Source of the DNA: Pseudomonas pohangensis
Lineage (GTDB): Bacteria > Pseudomonadota > Gammaproteobacteria > Pseudomonadales > Pseudomonadaceae
Assembly (NCBI RefSeq): GCF_900105995.1
Contig: NZ_LT629785.1
Coordinates: forward strand, 1,302,001-1,366,000
DNA length: 64,000 nucleotides
Reading direction: 5' to 3'
Part shown: in pieces, positions 8,213 through 17,154 of the stretch
How the letters are laid out: every line of letters starts with the position of its first letter
Position numbering within the stretch: position 1 is the stretch's first letter
Notes under the pieces: model-generated
What the model saw: the letters and a program-made list of their open reading frames with translations, nothing else
Told to the model about the DNA's origin: nothing
Database searches by the model: none
Translations under genes and position numbers: made by a program

Positions 8213-9024
8213 TCGCGACCTCCGAAGAGGCGCTTCATCAGGCCTTTCTTCTGGATTTCGAGGAAGCGGTGGGGTACTTCCTTGCCCAGCAGGCGGTCAA
8301 CGGCATCGCCATAGGCCTGGCCTGCATCGCTCTCTTCATCGAGAATCACCGGCTGGCCGGTGTTTGATGCCTTGAGTACCGCTTGTGATTCGGGGATTAC
8401 GCCGAGCAGTTTGATCGAAAGGATTTCCTCGACGTCCTGCACACCGAGCATCTCGCCTTTCTGCACGCGCTCGGGGTTGTAACGGGTCAGCAGCAGACAT
8501 TCCTTGATCGGCTCGCGGCCTTCTTCAGCACGCTTGGACTTGCTTGCCAGCAGGCCGAGCATACGGTCGGAGTCACGTACCGAGGATACTTCCGGGTTGG
8601 TCACGACAATCGCTTCGTCGGCGAAATACATGGCGAAGAACGCGCCTTTTTCGATACCGGCGGGGGAGTCGCAGACCACGTAATCGAAATCGTTGGCCAG
8701 TTGCGTGATGATCTTCTCCACGCCTTCCTTGTTCAGCGCGTCCTTGTCGCGGGTCTGGCTGGCAGCCAGTACGTAGAGATTCTCCAGCCGCTTGTCCTTG
8801 ATCAGGGCCTGGGTCAGCGTGGCTTCATTGTTGATGACGTTGACAAAGTCATACACCACACGGCGTTCGCAGCCCATGATCAGGTCGAGGTTGCGCAGGC
8901 CGACGTCGAAATCGACGATTACCGTTCTGTATCCGCGAAGCGCCAGGCCGGTACCGATTGCGGCGCTGGTGGTAGTTTTGCCTACGCCACCCTTGCCGGA
9001 AGTGACTACAAGAATCTTGCCCAA
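8209..9024 (-). CDS. minD: Septum site-determining ATPase MinD
   Basis: This Walker-type ATPase recruits MinC to the membrane. The deviant P-loop GKGGVGKTTT is at the N-terminus, VDFDVGLRNLDLIMG is switch-like, and the C-terminal amphipathic helix (FLEIQKKGLMKRLFGG) is the membrane anchor. The frame opens earlier, but the TTG at 9024 gives GKILVVTSG directly after the start and 271 residues, the usual Pseudomonas MinD length; GGGGT lies about nine bases before it. An upstream TTG at 9039 would add five atypical residues. It lies between minC (98 bases upstream) and minE. Confidence 0.95.
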   Translation of the reverse strand: MGKILVVTSGKGGVGKTTTSAAIGTGLALRGYRTVIVDFDVGLRNLDLIMGCERRVVYDFVNVINNEATLTQALIKDKRLENLYVLAASQTRDKDALNKEGVEKIITQLANDFDYVVCDSPAGIEKGAFFAMYFADEAIVVTNPEVSSVRDSDRMLGLLASKSKRAEEGREPIKECLLLTRYNPERVQKGEMLGVQDVEEILSIKLLGVIPESQAVLKASNTGQPVILDEESDAGQAYGDAVDRLLGKEVPHRFLEIQKKGLMKRLFGGRE

Positions 9025-9122
9025 GGTATCAAACCCCAAATATCAGTAATAACAGTAAGTTAGACGCGTTAATTGGTGCATTGTCTGCACTGGTGACGCT
9101 TTGATTTGTGCGGCAGTATCCG

Positions 9123-9857
9123 TTAAAGGCGGGTGATGTTCAACACGTCTTCGGTCAGGTAGACCTGAACCGCTTGCCCCCAGTTCGGGTCACGCCTGAG
9201 TTCTTCTGCGGTCTTGTAGTTGCCGGCGATGGAGAGCATTTCGGCGCCCAGCTGCTGGCAGAAAATACGTGCATCGGTGTTGCCCCGCACACCGGCCAGA
9301 GCGCGTCCGCGCATGGCACCGTAGAGGTGAATGTTGCCGTCAGCCAATAACTCGGCCCCGGCGCTGACTGGAGCCATCACGATGAGGTCGGCGCCCTGGG
9401 CATAGACTTGCTGGCCGCCACGAATCGGTGAGGTGACCAGTTTGCTGGGGCGCAGCACCGGTTCGGCCGGCTTTTCCACTGTTTTGGCCGGGTTGGCTGC
9501 CGGTTCGATGGTTTTCTCGCGTGCTCCGGAGGGCGGCAGCAGTGGAATATCCAGCGTATTGGTTGCAGCAATGTGTGATTCGAGTACCGCCCTGACTGCC
9601 AGGGTGCGCAATCCGTGGCGCCGGCAAACGCTCATCAGTTCGGCGATATCGATCGAACCTTCACCTTCGGGAAGCTTGTCGAGGGCCAGAATCAGCGGTG
9701 TGTTCTGAAAAAATCCGGGGGCTTTCGCGACTTTTTCTGCCAGTTGCAGATTCAGGCGCTGCAGGTCGTTATGCATCAGCTCCAGAATGGTGATGGCCAG
9801 CATGCTGCCCTTGAGCTGGAAAACGGGGTCTTGGTCTAGGAGATCGGCTTGGCTCAT
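9123..9857 (-). CDS. minC: Septum site-determining protein MinC
   Basis: FtsZ polymerisation inhibitor of the Min system, 244 residues from ATG 9857 (MSQADLLDQDPVFQLKGS). The N-terminal FtsZ-binding domain is followed by a Pro/Ala-rich linker around residues 108-140 and the beta-helical C-domain with GGQQVYAQGADLIVMAPVS and GAMRGRALAGVRGN. The C-domain dimerises and binds MinD. A longer in-frame start at 9884 exists, but the first nine residues (FYRRRP type) are not typical. It is the first gene of minCDE and divergent from lpxL. Confidence 0.96.
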   Translation of the reverse strand: MSQADLLDQDPVFQLKGSMLAITILELMHNDLQRLNLQLAEKVAKAPGFFQNTPLILALDKLPEGEGSIDIAELMSVCRRHGLRTLAVRAVLESHIAATNTLDIPLLPPSGAREKTIEPAANPAKTVEKPAEPVLRPSKLVTSPIRGGQQVYAQGADLIVMAPVSAGAELLADGNIHLYGAMRGRALAGVRGNTDARIFCQQLGAEMLSIAGNYKTAEELRRDPNWGQAVQVYLTEDVLNITRL

Positions 9858-10010
9858 GGTTGGCCTGCGGCGGTAAAAGGCCACGAGTTATAACCATTAG
9901 CCCGTTTTGCCGCAAGCGGCTTGGCTGGAGATTGCTGGATGGTTGGTTAACTTGCGATGGTCGTGGTTATGTAGAATCGTGGGACCTGTCTCGTCTGGAA
10001 GCCCTGGCTC

Positions 10011-10931
10011 ATGGATCGACCGCAATTTCGCCGTGCATTTCTTCACCCGCGTTACTGGCTGCTCTGGCTGGGGTTTGCCTTGCTCTGGCTGCTGGCACAG
10101 TTGCCTTACGCCGTTCTGTTGCTGCTCGGGCGCGGGCTGGGAAGATTGATGCTGCTGGTCGCCAAATCGCGCCGGCATATCGTCGCGCGCAATCTTCAAT
10201 TGTGCTTCCCGCAGCTTTCGCCGGCAGAGCGCGAACAGCTGCTGCGCAAGAACTTCGAATCGACGGCCATTGCCTTCTTCGAGATGGCCATGAGCTGGTG
10301 GTGGCCGAAAGCGCGTCTGCGCAAGCTGGCTCATGTAGAAGGGCTGGAACACCTGCAACAGGCCCAGGCAGCAGGCCAGGGCGTGATTCTGATGGCCGTG
10401 CATTTCACCACGCTGGAAATCGGCGCTTCGCTGCTCGGCCAGTTGCATACCATCGACGGCATGTACCGCGAGCATGACAATCCGTTGTTCGATTATGTGC
10501 AACGCCGCTCCCGTGAGCGGCATAACCTGGATGCCACAGCCATCGAGCGTGACGATGTGCGCGGCATGCTCAAGGTGCTGCGAGCGGGGCGGGCCATCTG
10601 GTATGCGCCGGATCAGGATTACGGACGCAAGCAGAGTATTTTTGTCCCGCTGTTTGGCGTGATGGCGGCGACGGTCACTGCGACCAGCAAGTTTGCCAAG
10701 CTGGGCAGGGCACGGGTGATACCCTTTACCCAGGAGCGCCTGGCAGACGGTTCCGGTTATCGTCTGGTGATTCACCCGCCGCTGGAGGACTTTCCGGGTG
10801 ACAGTGAAGAAGCCGATTGCCTGCGCATCAACCAGTGGGTCGAGTCGGTAGTGCGGGCCAATCCCGAGCAGTATCTGTGGGCCCATCGGCGCTTCAAGAC
10901 CCGCCCCGAAGGTGAAGCAAAGCTGTATTAG
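10011..10931 (+). CDS. lpxL: Lipid A late acyltransferase (LpxL/HtrB2 type)
   Basis: The 306-residue inner-membrane enzyme adds a secondary acyl chain to lipid A from acyl-ACP. One N-terminal span (about 16-38) is followed by the catalytic HX4E motif HFTTLE (His131/Glu136) and the conserved YREHDNPLFDYVQ and YAPDQDYG segments. The adjacency to divergent minC is the same as that of P. aeruginosa htrB2 (PA3242 beside PA3243), from established knowledge. A patatin gene follows after 43 bases. The position acylated cannot be read from the sequence. Confidence 0.92.
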   Translation: MDRPQFRRAFLHPRYWLLWLGFALLWLLAQLPYAVLLLLGRGLGRLMLLVAKSRRHIVARNLQLCFPQLSPAEREQLLRKNFESTAIAFFEMAMSWWWPKARLRKLAHVEGLEHLQQAQAAGQGVILMAVHFTTLEIGASLLGQLHTIDGMYREHDNPLFDYVQRRSRERHNLDATAIERDDVRGMLKVLRAGRAIWYAPDQDYGRKQSIFVPLFGVMAATVTATSKFAKLGRARVIPFTQERLADGSGYRLVIHPPLEDFPGDSEEADCLRINQWVESVVRANPEQYLWAHRRFKTRPEGEAKLY

Positions 10932-10973
10932 GCTCAGATCACGCCAGTTTGGCGAAAATGTGGAAATCTTCTG

Positions 10974-12218
10974 ATGAGTGCAAGCGATAGCACCCCTGCG
11001 GTTACCGGGCTGATACTTTCCGGTGGCGGTGCGCGCGCTGCCTATCAGGTCGGCGTCCTGAGCGCGATTGCCGACTTGCTGCCGGATGCCGCGCATAACC
11101 CTTTTCCGGTGATCGTCGGTACCTCGGCCGGTGCTATCAATGCAGTTGCCCTGGGCTGCGGTGCGTTGCACTTTACCGATGCCATTCGCCAGCTGGCCAA
11201 GGTCTGGCAGGGCTTCCATTCGCATCAGGTATACCGCAGCGACTGGCCGGGGGTGATCCGCCAGGCCGGTCGTTTTATCGGTCATAGCCTGCTGGGAATG
11301 GGCAAGGAAGTTCCGGTGGCACTGCTGGACAATTCACCACTGCGAGAACTGCTGGAGCGCGAGCTGGACCTCAGTGGCATTGGTGCATCCATGGCGCGGC
11401 GGCGCTTGCGGGCGCTGGCTGTTACCGCGTTTGGCTATGAGTCAGGGCAGGCTGTGACCTTTTACCAGAGCCGGGCGGCGATCGAGCCCTGGGCTCGGCA
11501 CGGCCGGATCGGTGTGCAGACCCGGCTGGATCTGGAACACCTGCTGGCCAGCGCGGCGATGCCGGTGATTTTTCCACCGGTCAAGGTCAATCGCGAGTAT
11601 TTCGGTGATGGCGCCCTGCGTCAGGCGGCACCGATCAGCCCGGCGCTGCATCTGGGCGCCACCCGCGTACTGGTGCTGGGCGTCAGCGGCAGTACCGATT
11701 CCGGCCGGAATGCCGATTCGCGTCCCCTGACCGGCCGGCCGCCGAGCCTGGCGCAGATCAGCGGCCACATGCTCAACAGCACGTTCATCGACAGTCTGGA
11801 GGGCGATATCGAGTTGCTGGATCGCATCAATCGCATGAACGGCATGCTGCCAATGTCGGCAGAATCGGTAACGCCTGGCTTCAAGTCGGTTGAGGTGCTG
11901 GTGGTATCGCCCAGTCAGCCGCTGGACCGGATTGCTGCACGCCATCGGCATGAGTTGCCACGAGCGCTGCGGTTCTTCCTGCGCGGCGCCGGTGCCACAC
12001 GCTCCAGTGGAGCCGGGGTGCTGAGTTACCTGCTGTTTGAAGCAGGTTACTGCAACGAGCTGATCGAGCTGGGTTACCAGGATGCGATGAACCAGAAAGA
12101 CAAACTCAGTCAGTTTCTCGGCCTGGAGGCTGTGGCGCCTGCAGTGGTCGCAGCGAATACGCCACACGCAATGCCGGTCAGCCCAGTTGCGCCGGGATTG
12201 GTCCAGGCAGGCAGCTGA
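10974..12218 (+). CDS. Patatin-like phospholipase
   Basis: The 414-residue protein has the patatin Ser-Asp dyad: oxyanion loop SGGGARAAYQ (about 16-25), nucleophile GTSAG (Ser51) and FGDGALRQ (Asp212). No signal peptide is visible, so it is probably cytoplasmic or peripheral at the inner membrane. Patatins of this kind hydrolyse acyl esters of phospholipids. Its position 43 bases after lpxL suggests one transcript and perhaps a part in membrane lipid turnover. A strong hairpin follows. Confidence 0.9.
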   Translation: MSASDSTPAVTGLILSGGGARAAYQVGVLSAIADLLPDAAHNPFPVIVGTSAGAINAVALGCGALHFTDAIRQLAKVWQGFHSHQVYRSDWPGVIRQAGRFIGHSLLGMGKEVPVALLDNSPLRELLERELDLSGIGASMARRRLRALAVTAFGYESGQAVTFYQSRAAIEPWARHGRIGVQTRLDLEHLLASAAMPVIFPPVKVNREYFGDGALRQAAPISPALHLGATRVLVLGVSGSTDSGRNADSRPLTGRPPSLAQISGHMLNSTFIDSLEGDIELLDRINRMNGMLPMSAESVTPGFKSVEVLVVSPSQPLDRIAARHRHELPRALRFFLRGAGATRSSGAGVLSYLLFEAGYCNELIELGYQDAMNQKDKLSQFLGLEAVAPAVVAANTPHAMPVSPVAPGLVQAGS

Positions 12219-12270
12219 CGAGGTCTTGCGAGGAGAATCTGGAAGAAAAGGGCGGGTGTAAGCGGATGCC

Positions 12271-12297
12271 GCCTGCCTGACATTGCGTCAGGCAGGC
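12271..12297. terminator. Bidirectional hairpin between patatin and mlaA
   Basis: A perfect 11-bp stem GCCTGCCTGAC / GTCAGGCAGGC with a 5-nt loop lies between two convergent genes. There is no long T tract on either side, so termination strength is uncertain. Confidence 0.6.
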
Positions 12298-12307
12298 GTG
12301 GCACGGA

Positions 12308-13087
12308 TCAATCGTCGGCGTTGATCTTCAGCTGGCGCATCTCGGTGTAGAGATAACGCACCTTCAGATACTCGAACGGCGAGTTCAGCTGACCGTATTC
12401 AAAGGGCGTGGTGTAGCGCTTGTCGATGCCCTGAAGCACGTATATTTCCGGATTTTCCGAACTTGCCGTAGGCACGTTGAGGAAGTCGATACTGCTGTTG
12501 GCCACGGTATCCACGACAAAGCCGGAGGTATCACGCAGGTTGGACGGGCCGAGCAGTGGCAGCACGATATACGGGCCATCGCCGGCACCGTAGTGGCCCA
12601 GGGTAGTACCGAAGTCTTCCTTCTCCTTGGGCAGTCCCATCATGGTCGCAGGATCCCACAGGCCGGCCACGCCGATAGTGGTGTTGAACAGCAGCCGTGC
12701 AGTGATGCGCATCGACTTTTCACCCTTGAGCTGCAGGACGCTGTTGAGCAGGTTGCCTACATCGCCCAGGTTGCTGAAGAAGTTGCTGACGCCGGTACGG
12801 GCGACTTCCGGGGTGACGTACTTGTAGCCGCGCACCACCGGCAGCAGCACATACTGGTCTGCCTGGTAGTTGAAACGGTAAATGGCACGGTTCACGGTTT
12901 CGAAGGGATCGTAGACATCCATGGTCTGATAAGCCGATTGCTCATAGACCTCCGAATGCAGGCTGGGGTCAAAATTCAATGACTCCAGCGGGCGGGTGTA
13001 GCCGTCTGCGTCCGGTGCGTTGGTACTGCCGGCAAATGCCAGATTGCTGCCCAGCATGAGGGCGAGCAGGAGGTATTTCTTAGCCAC
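12308..13087 (-). CDS. mlaA: MlaA/VacJ-family phospholipid-transport protein
   Basis: MlaA sits in the outer membrane and removes mislocalised phospholipid from the outer leaflet for retrograde transport by MlaC/MlaFEDB. Family motifs are clear: YDPFETVNRAIYRFNYQAD, NFFSNLGDVGNLLNSVLQLK and GHYGAGDGPYIVLPLLGPS. The start is GTG at 13087, overlapping the upstream hydrolase gene by eight bases. The N-terminus is a signal peptide ending near LAFAG, and no lipobox Cys is present, unlike the lipoprotein MlaA of E. coli. The hydrolase-MlaA pairing suggests linked roles in envelope lipid handling. Confidence 0.93.
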   Translation of the reverse strand: MAKKYLLLALMLGSNLAFAGSTNAPDADGYTRPLESLNFDPSLHSEVYEQSAYQTMDVYDPFETVNRAIYRFNYQADQYVLLPVVRGYKYVTPEVARTGVSNFFSNLGDVGNLLNSVLQLKGEKSMRITARLLFNTTIGVAGLWDPATMMGLPKEKEDFGTTLGHYGAGDGPYIVLPLLGPSNLRDTSGFVVDTVANSSIDFLNVPTASSENPEIYVLQGIDKRYTTPFEYGQLNSPFEYLKVRYLYTEMRQLKINADD

Positions 13088-14396
13088 GGAAGAACTCCAG
13101 CATGGCGTCGGTATTGACGCGGTAGTTGATGTTGCCGCAATGCCCGCCGAGCGGATAAACGGTCAGACGGTCGCCGAAGGTGGTGCGCAGAAAGCCCAGA
13201 TCACCCGGCCCGAGAATGATGTCATCGGCGTTGTGGAAGACCGCAATCTTGGGGCTGCTCTGCAGGTAGTCCTGGATATTGGCCAGACCTGTTTCATGCA
13301 CCAGTTGCTGCAGGTCGCCCTGCGGATTGCTTTTCTTCCAGTGAGGCATCACCTGCTGGTTCAGGTAGCAGACGAAGTTGCAGTCCAGCGACTTGCGGTA
13401 GAGCGGAACCAGTGCGGTCTTGAAGCTTTCCTCGGTATCCAGTTTGTCTATGGTAGCCACCGGCGTGATCAGGCCACGCTTGTTGATGAAATCCGAGGTG
13501 AAGATGATGTCTGCCGAAGAGGAGCGGAACGAAGAACCGATGAGCATGGCCATCTGTTCGTCGGTCAGGCGCTCTTTGGATTCCTGGAACTTGTAGGCGG
13601 TGGCATCGGAAATACTGATGCGTCCTTCTTCCTTGAAGTACTTCGTCAGCTTGTCGGTCAGTTCGTCAAGGAAGGTGTACTTGTTGTTTACCCCGGGAAT
13701 TACCACATTCACCAGGCTGTCGAGATTGTTCACCGAGGTATATAGATTGACCGAAGGGTTGATCAGCAGTACCCGGTTGAAATTGAAGCGCTTGCGCTCC
13801 TCGTCGAGCTTGCTGACAAAGGCGGCATCCGTGGCGCCCAGGCTGTAGCCGGTCAGGTCGTAATGAGTGACTTGCAGATCCTTGTGCTGATTGCTGATGG
13901 CTTCCATGACGCGGTACAGATCCCGGGCGTCGGCTGTGGAAATGCCCGGTGTGGCATCGGTAGATGCGGAAACAATGAAGTCGAAGCTGGTTGGCGAGGA
14001 AATCTGCACTACGTGGTAACCGGCGCCGTAGAACAGTTTCTTGAGGAATTCAGGCTTGCTGTCATCGTACTTGGCACCGGTGCCGGCGATGATGAAGATC
14101 AGCGGGGCCGGGCCTTTTTGCACGGCCAGCCGGTATTTCAGCTGCTTCACCGCCCAGAAGGCGTCCGGTAGCTGTTCAGCGCGCCCGGGCATCAGATCCA
14201 GCGCGTAGTCGCTCTGATCGATATCGTCGTCAGCAGGCAGTACGGGTTGTTGCGCTGGTGGTGTTGAAGCGATGGTTGCTTCGAAGGGGTTGGTCACCGG
14301 AAAACCGTAAGTGGCACGGTCGATATCGGCTGCATGGGCCGCGAAGCTCAGGGATAATCCGCCCAGAAAGGCGGCTAGAAGTTGCAAACTGCGCAT
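13080..14396 (-). CDS. Exported alpha/beta-hydrolase fold protein
   Basis: From ATG 14396 the product is 438 residues, with a signal peptide (MRSLQLLAAF...FAAHA, about 1-22). The nucleophile elbow GYSLGA (Ser185) and an upstream FIIAGTGAKYDD oxyanion strand mark an alpha/beta hydrolase; a late HNADDIILGPGD could supply the acid and GGHCGN the His. The substrate is unknown. A longer in-frame start at 14480 would place 28 atypical residues ahead of the signal peptide and was not chosen. It overlaps mlaA, so the pair is likely co-expressed. Confidence 0.8.
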   Translation of the reverse strand: MRSLQLLAAFLGGLSLSFAAHAADIDRATYGFPVTNPFEATIASTPPAQQPVLPADDDIDQSDYALDLMPGRAEQLPDAFWAVKQLKYRLAVQKGPAPLIFIIAGTGAKYDDSKPEFLKKLFYGAGYHVVQISSPTSFDFIVSASTDATPGISTADARDLYRVMEAISNQHKDLQVTHYDLTGYSLGATDAAFVSKLDEERKRFNFNRVLLINPSVNLYTSVNNLDSLVNVVIPGVNNKYTFLDELTDKLTKYFKEEGRISISDATAYKFQESKERLTDEQMAMLIGSSFRSSSADIIFTSDFINKRGLITPVATIDKLDTEESFKTALVPLYRKSLDCNFVCYLNQQVMPHWKKSNPQGDLQQLVHETGLANIQDYLQSSPKIAVFHNADDIILGPGDLGFLRTTFGDRLTVYPLGGHCGNINYRVNTDAMLEFFRG

Positions 14397-14570
14397 GGGA
14401 CAGTCTCTCAGGTTGACAATCGCCATGTAGTAGAACGATTTGAACCCGAATGCGCAATAGCTCGTAACAATATCTGCCACCAGGGGCTGTTGATTTTAAT
14501 TGGCCCGGTGCTCCGTCCTGTGTTTTTCGATGCATTGACGGCGCAATCATGAACTTCTCGGGAAGGCTGT

Positions 14571-14939
14571 ATGACACACCGTTCATTGCTGTTGTTGGTT
14601 GTACTGATTGCGTTGTGTCTTGCTGCCAGCTATGGCTTGCGTTTTGCCCTGATGGAAGATGCCCGCTGGGTCGGTCTGTGCGTGGAGCAGACGCCGCGCT
14701 GGGAGTGTCAGCTGCGATCAGTGCTGGGCTGGCTGATCCATTTTCGGGTGATTGCCTGGCTGGCATTGGCCCTGGCCTTGCCGGGTTTTTTCATTGCCCG
14801 CAAAAGTGGCGCGGTACTGGCAGTGCTGGCGCTGTGCTGCGCCATTGCGGCGCTGATCCTGTACAGCGCCAGCCTGGCGGTTTTCGCTCTGGTACTGGCT
14901 GCCTTGCGTCTGGTGCGCCGCCCGGCCGTCAGCGCCTGA
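14571..14939 (+). CDS. Small inner-membrane protein, function unknown
   Basis: The 122-residue protein has about four hydrophobic segments (residues 5-24, 51-75, 80-97 and 98-112). One Cys pair brackets a short extramembrane loop (LCVEQTPRWECQ). A GGGAAGG ribosome site precedes the ATG. Its 3' end overlaps the convergent GH17 gene by 11 bases. I do not recognise a named family. Confidence 0.7.
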   Translation: MTHRSLLLLVVLIALCLAASYGLRFALMEDARWVGLCVEQTPRWECQLRSVLGWLIHFRVIAWLALALALPGFFIARKSGAVLAVLALCCAIAALILYSASLAVFALVLAALRLVRRPAVSA

Positions 14940-16500
14940 CGCTCGGAGCCGGGCGGGAAAGCCGCGCCGAGCGAATCAGCGCCGCACCCAGCAAGAGGCT
15001 GACCAGTGCCCAGCCGATTGCCTGCAGATTGCCCGGACCCTCCTGATACAGTTGCAATGGTACGCCGAGTCCGATCAGCGCAGCCAGCAACAACGCTTCG
15101 CGACGAGCCAGCACGACCGGTTGTAGTGCATAAAACAGCGCCGGCAGAAGCAGGGCGGCGCTGGGAAAACTCCGATAGCGGGCATCGAACACCAGCCCGA
15201 GCATCAGCACGGCGCCGGCAAAGCCGGAAGCCAGCAGCCACCAGCCGGCACGCTGGTGCAAGGCGTTGAACAGCGGCTGGCGCCAGCCACCACGGGCGGA
15301 CAGGCTCAGCAGCGCATAGATCAGGACCAGCACGTTGAGGCCCAGCAAAGATCCGGCCCACAGCCACTCGCCGACAAAGCGGCTGGTAATCAGCGCCAGT
15401 TCAGCCCACAGCAGCATGCATGCCGAGCCCAGCCCGGTCAGCAGCGGCAGCAACAGGGCGGAGCGTACCGATGCAGGGCGGCCCGCCAGCAGCAGGGCGG
15501 CGAGCCCCAGCAGCAGACTGGCGCCAAACCAGCATGGCCAGGCCGGCAGGTTGGAGACGCTGCCGGCGAGGATATTTTTTTCCGCGCGATCGGCAGCAAA
15601 CAGGCCCCAGTAACCACCTACGGCGCCTTCGCTTTCGCGCTTCCACGGCTGGTCAAAGGCTTCAATCAGGTTGTAGTGCCAGCCGTTCTGCTCGGCCAGT
15701 TGCACGAATCCGCGAATGAAACGTGCCTGGTTGATCCGGCTGGGCAGGGCGGTGTCCCGCTGGCGACCCTCGCTGGGCCAACCGGTTTCGCCGATGAGGA
15801 TGTCCTTGGGTGCGTACTGCTCGCCGAAACGCTCACGCACCCGGGTCACCTGCGCCAGTGCCGCGTCGATGCCGGTTGGCTGGTCTTCCCAGTAGGGCAG
15901 CAGGTGGATGGTAATGAAATCCACGGCAGGCGCGACTTCCGGGTACTGCTCCCAGAACTCCCAGACATCGGCATAGGTCACCGGTTGCCTGACCTGGCTT
16001 TTTACCTGGGCGATCAGGCTGACCAGTTGTGCGCCGGTGACTTCCTTGCGCAACAGCGCCTCGTTGCCGACGATCACGCTGCGGACCACATCCGGGTTGG
16101 CGTTGGCACTTGCTATCAGTGCGTCGACTTCGCGTTGCGTGGCCAGCGGGTCGCGGCTCACCCAGGCCCCCTGCATCAGTTGCAGGCCATGTTTGCGCGC
16201 CAGTGCCGGCAGTGCCTGCATGCCGTCCATCGAATAGGTACGGATGCACCGGAAGCGTTTGGCCAGCAGCGCCAGGTCAGCGTCCATGCGTTCGGGCCGT
16301 AGCACGAAGGGCTGGTCGAAGGGCGACTGGTCCTTGTCGAACGGGCTGTAGGAGACACATTGCAGCTTGTGCGAGGGGGTCGCGCTGTCTGCCAGGGTGA
16401 CGGGCTGCCCTATGCCGTACCAGAGGCCGCCAAGGGCAAACAGGGCCAGGGCGCAGGAAAACAGGTATGGCAGCAGGAGGGAACGCGAAGAGCTGGGCAT
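14929..16500 (-). CDS. Membrane-bound glycoside hydrolase family 17 protein (beta-glucan enzyme)
   Basis: The 523-residue protein has one N-terminal span (about 9-30), a GH17 domain (about 45-310) and some seven C-terminal membrane spans (about 315-515). The two GH17 catalytic carboxylates are recognisable: VGNEALLR (acid/base Glu147) and IGETGWPSEG (nucleophile Glu238). Pseudomonas homologues are often labelled beta-(1-6)-glucan synthase and are thought to act, by transglycosylation, on periplasmic glucans like the GH17 part of NdvB. No GT2 domain is present here. The exact product is unverified. Confidence 0.85.
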   Translation of the reverse strand: MPSSSRSLLLPYLFSCALALFALGGLWYGIGQPVTLADSATPSHKLQCVSYSPFDKDQSPFDQPFVLRPERMDADLALLAKRFRCIRTYSMDGMQALPALARKHGLQLMQGAWVSRDPLATQREVDALIASANANPDVVRSVIVGNEALLRKEVTGAQLVSLIAQVKSQVRQPVTYADVWEFWEQYPEVAPAVDFITIHLLPYWEDQPTGIDAALAQVTRVRERFGEQYAPKDILIGETGWPSEGRQRDTALPSRINQARFIRGFVQLAEQNGWHYNLIEAFDQPWKRESEGAVGGYWGLFAADRAEKNILAGSVSNLPAWPCWFGASLLLGLAALLLAGRPASVRSALLLPLLTGLGSACMLLWAELALITSRFVGEWLWAGSLLGLNVLVLIYALLSLSARGGWRQPLFNALHQRAGWWLLASGFAGAVLMLGLVFDARYRSFPSAALLLPALFYALQPVVLARREALLLAALIGLGVPLQLYQEGPGNLQAIGWALVSLLLGAALIRSARLSRPAPSVRR

Positions 16501-16845
16501 GAGGGGGCGCGCTGTGAGTGATCAGGCGCGCATATTAGCGGAATCGAGCGCTGGATAAACGCGCTGTTTGTTTGCCGCGGTTAGCGTTCTGATTGGCCGG
16601 CAGACCTTGTGTTTCTGCCGCGCAATGACCAGTACAGCCGAGCTGCGCTTGCACTGCTGTGGCTGACAAAAAAGCAGCGGGATTGCTAACCGGAAAGGGG
16701 CGTGCCTGGCCGGCAAACGGTGTGCCAACTGGCCGGTTAAATCTTTGGTCGTATGTGCCCTGTTTCTACGACTTTAGTCGTCTGTTTTCCGCCATTGGCA
16801 GGAATAGAGTTCCGCCACCTTTCACCACCCGCGGGAAATCGAAAA
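16501..16845. promoter_or_regulatory. Intergenic control region of the acetate permease genes with a palindrome
   Basis: 345 bases without a gene. A perfect 14-base palindrome ACGACTTTAGTCGT lies at 16768-16781, about 65 bases before the DUF485 start. A further half-site GTCGTA (16748-16753) is inverted relative to TACGAC (16767-16772). This looks like a regulator's operator; in Pseudomonas, acetate uptake is controlled by the CrbSR/MxtR-ErdR two-component system, but assigning this site to it is only inference. Confidence 0.45.
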
Positions 16846-17154
16846 ATGAACGACGACATGTTCCAGCGGATTTCTTCTAATCCGCATTACCAGGAGCTCA
16901 AGGCCAAGCGCAGCCGCTTCGCCTGGATGCTCACCCTCATCATGCTGGTGGTCTATTACGGCTATATCCTGCTGATTGCCTTTGACAAGGAGTGGCTGGC
17001 CAAGCCGATTGGTGACGGCGTGATGACGCTGGGCATTCCGGTCGGTTTCGGTGTGATTGTTTTCACCGTGCTGATAACCGGTTTCTATGTGCGCCGGGCC
17101 AACACCGAGTTTGACGAGTTGACCCGCAAGGTCATCGAGGAGTCGCGTAAATGA
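16846..17154 (+). CDS. yjcH: DUF485 membrane protein (YjcH-like) partner of acetate permease
   Basis: The 102-residue protein has two membrane spans (about 26-47 and 60-83), the DUF485 layout. ATG at 16846 (MNDDMFQRISSNPHY) was chosen over an in-frame ATG 31 codons upstream because the family normally begins just before the RISSNPHYQEL motif. Its stop overlaps the actP start (ATGA), matching the yjcH-actP order of E. coli. Its role is unclear, probably support of the permease. Confidence 0.9.
   Translation: MNDDMFQRISSNPHYQELKAKRSRFAWMLTLIMLVVYYGYILLIAFDKEWLAKPIGDGVMTLGIPVGFGVIVFTVLITGFYVRRANTEFDELTRKVIEESRK

Noticed and set aside
9897..11285. Minus-strand open frame opposite lpxL and the start of the patatin gene
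   Set aside because: Covers two well-supported plus-strand genes and has no family similarity that I can see.
16690..16760. Sigma-54 promoter before the acetate permease genes
   Set aside because: TGGC-containing stretches are present, but none has the required GG-N10-GC spacing when checked by eye.
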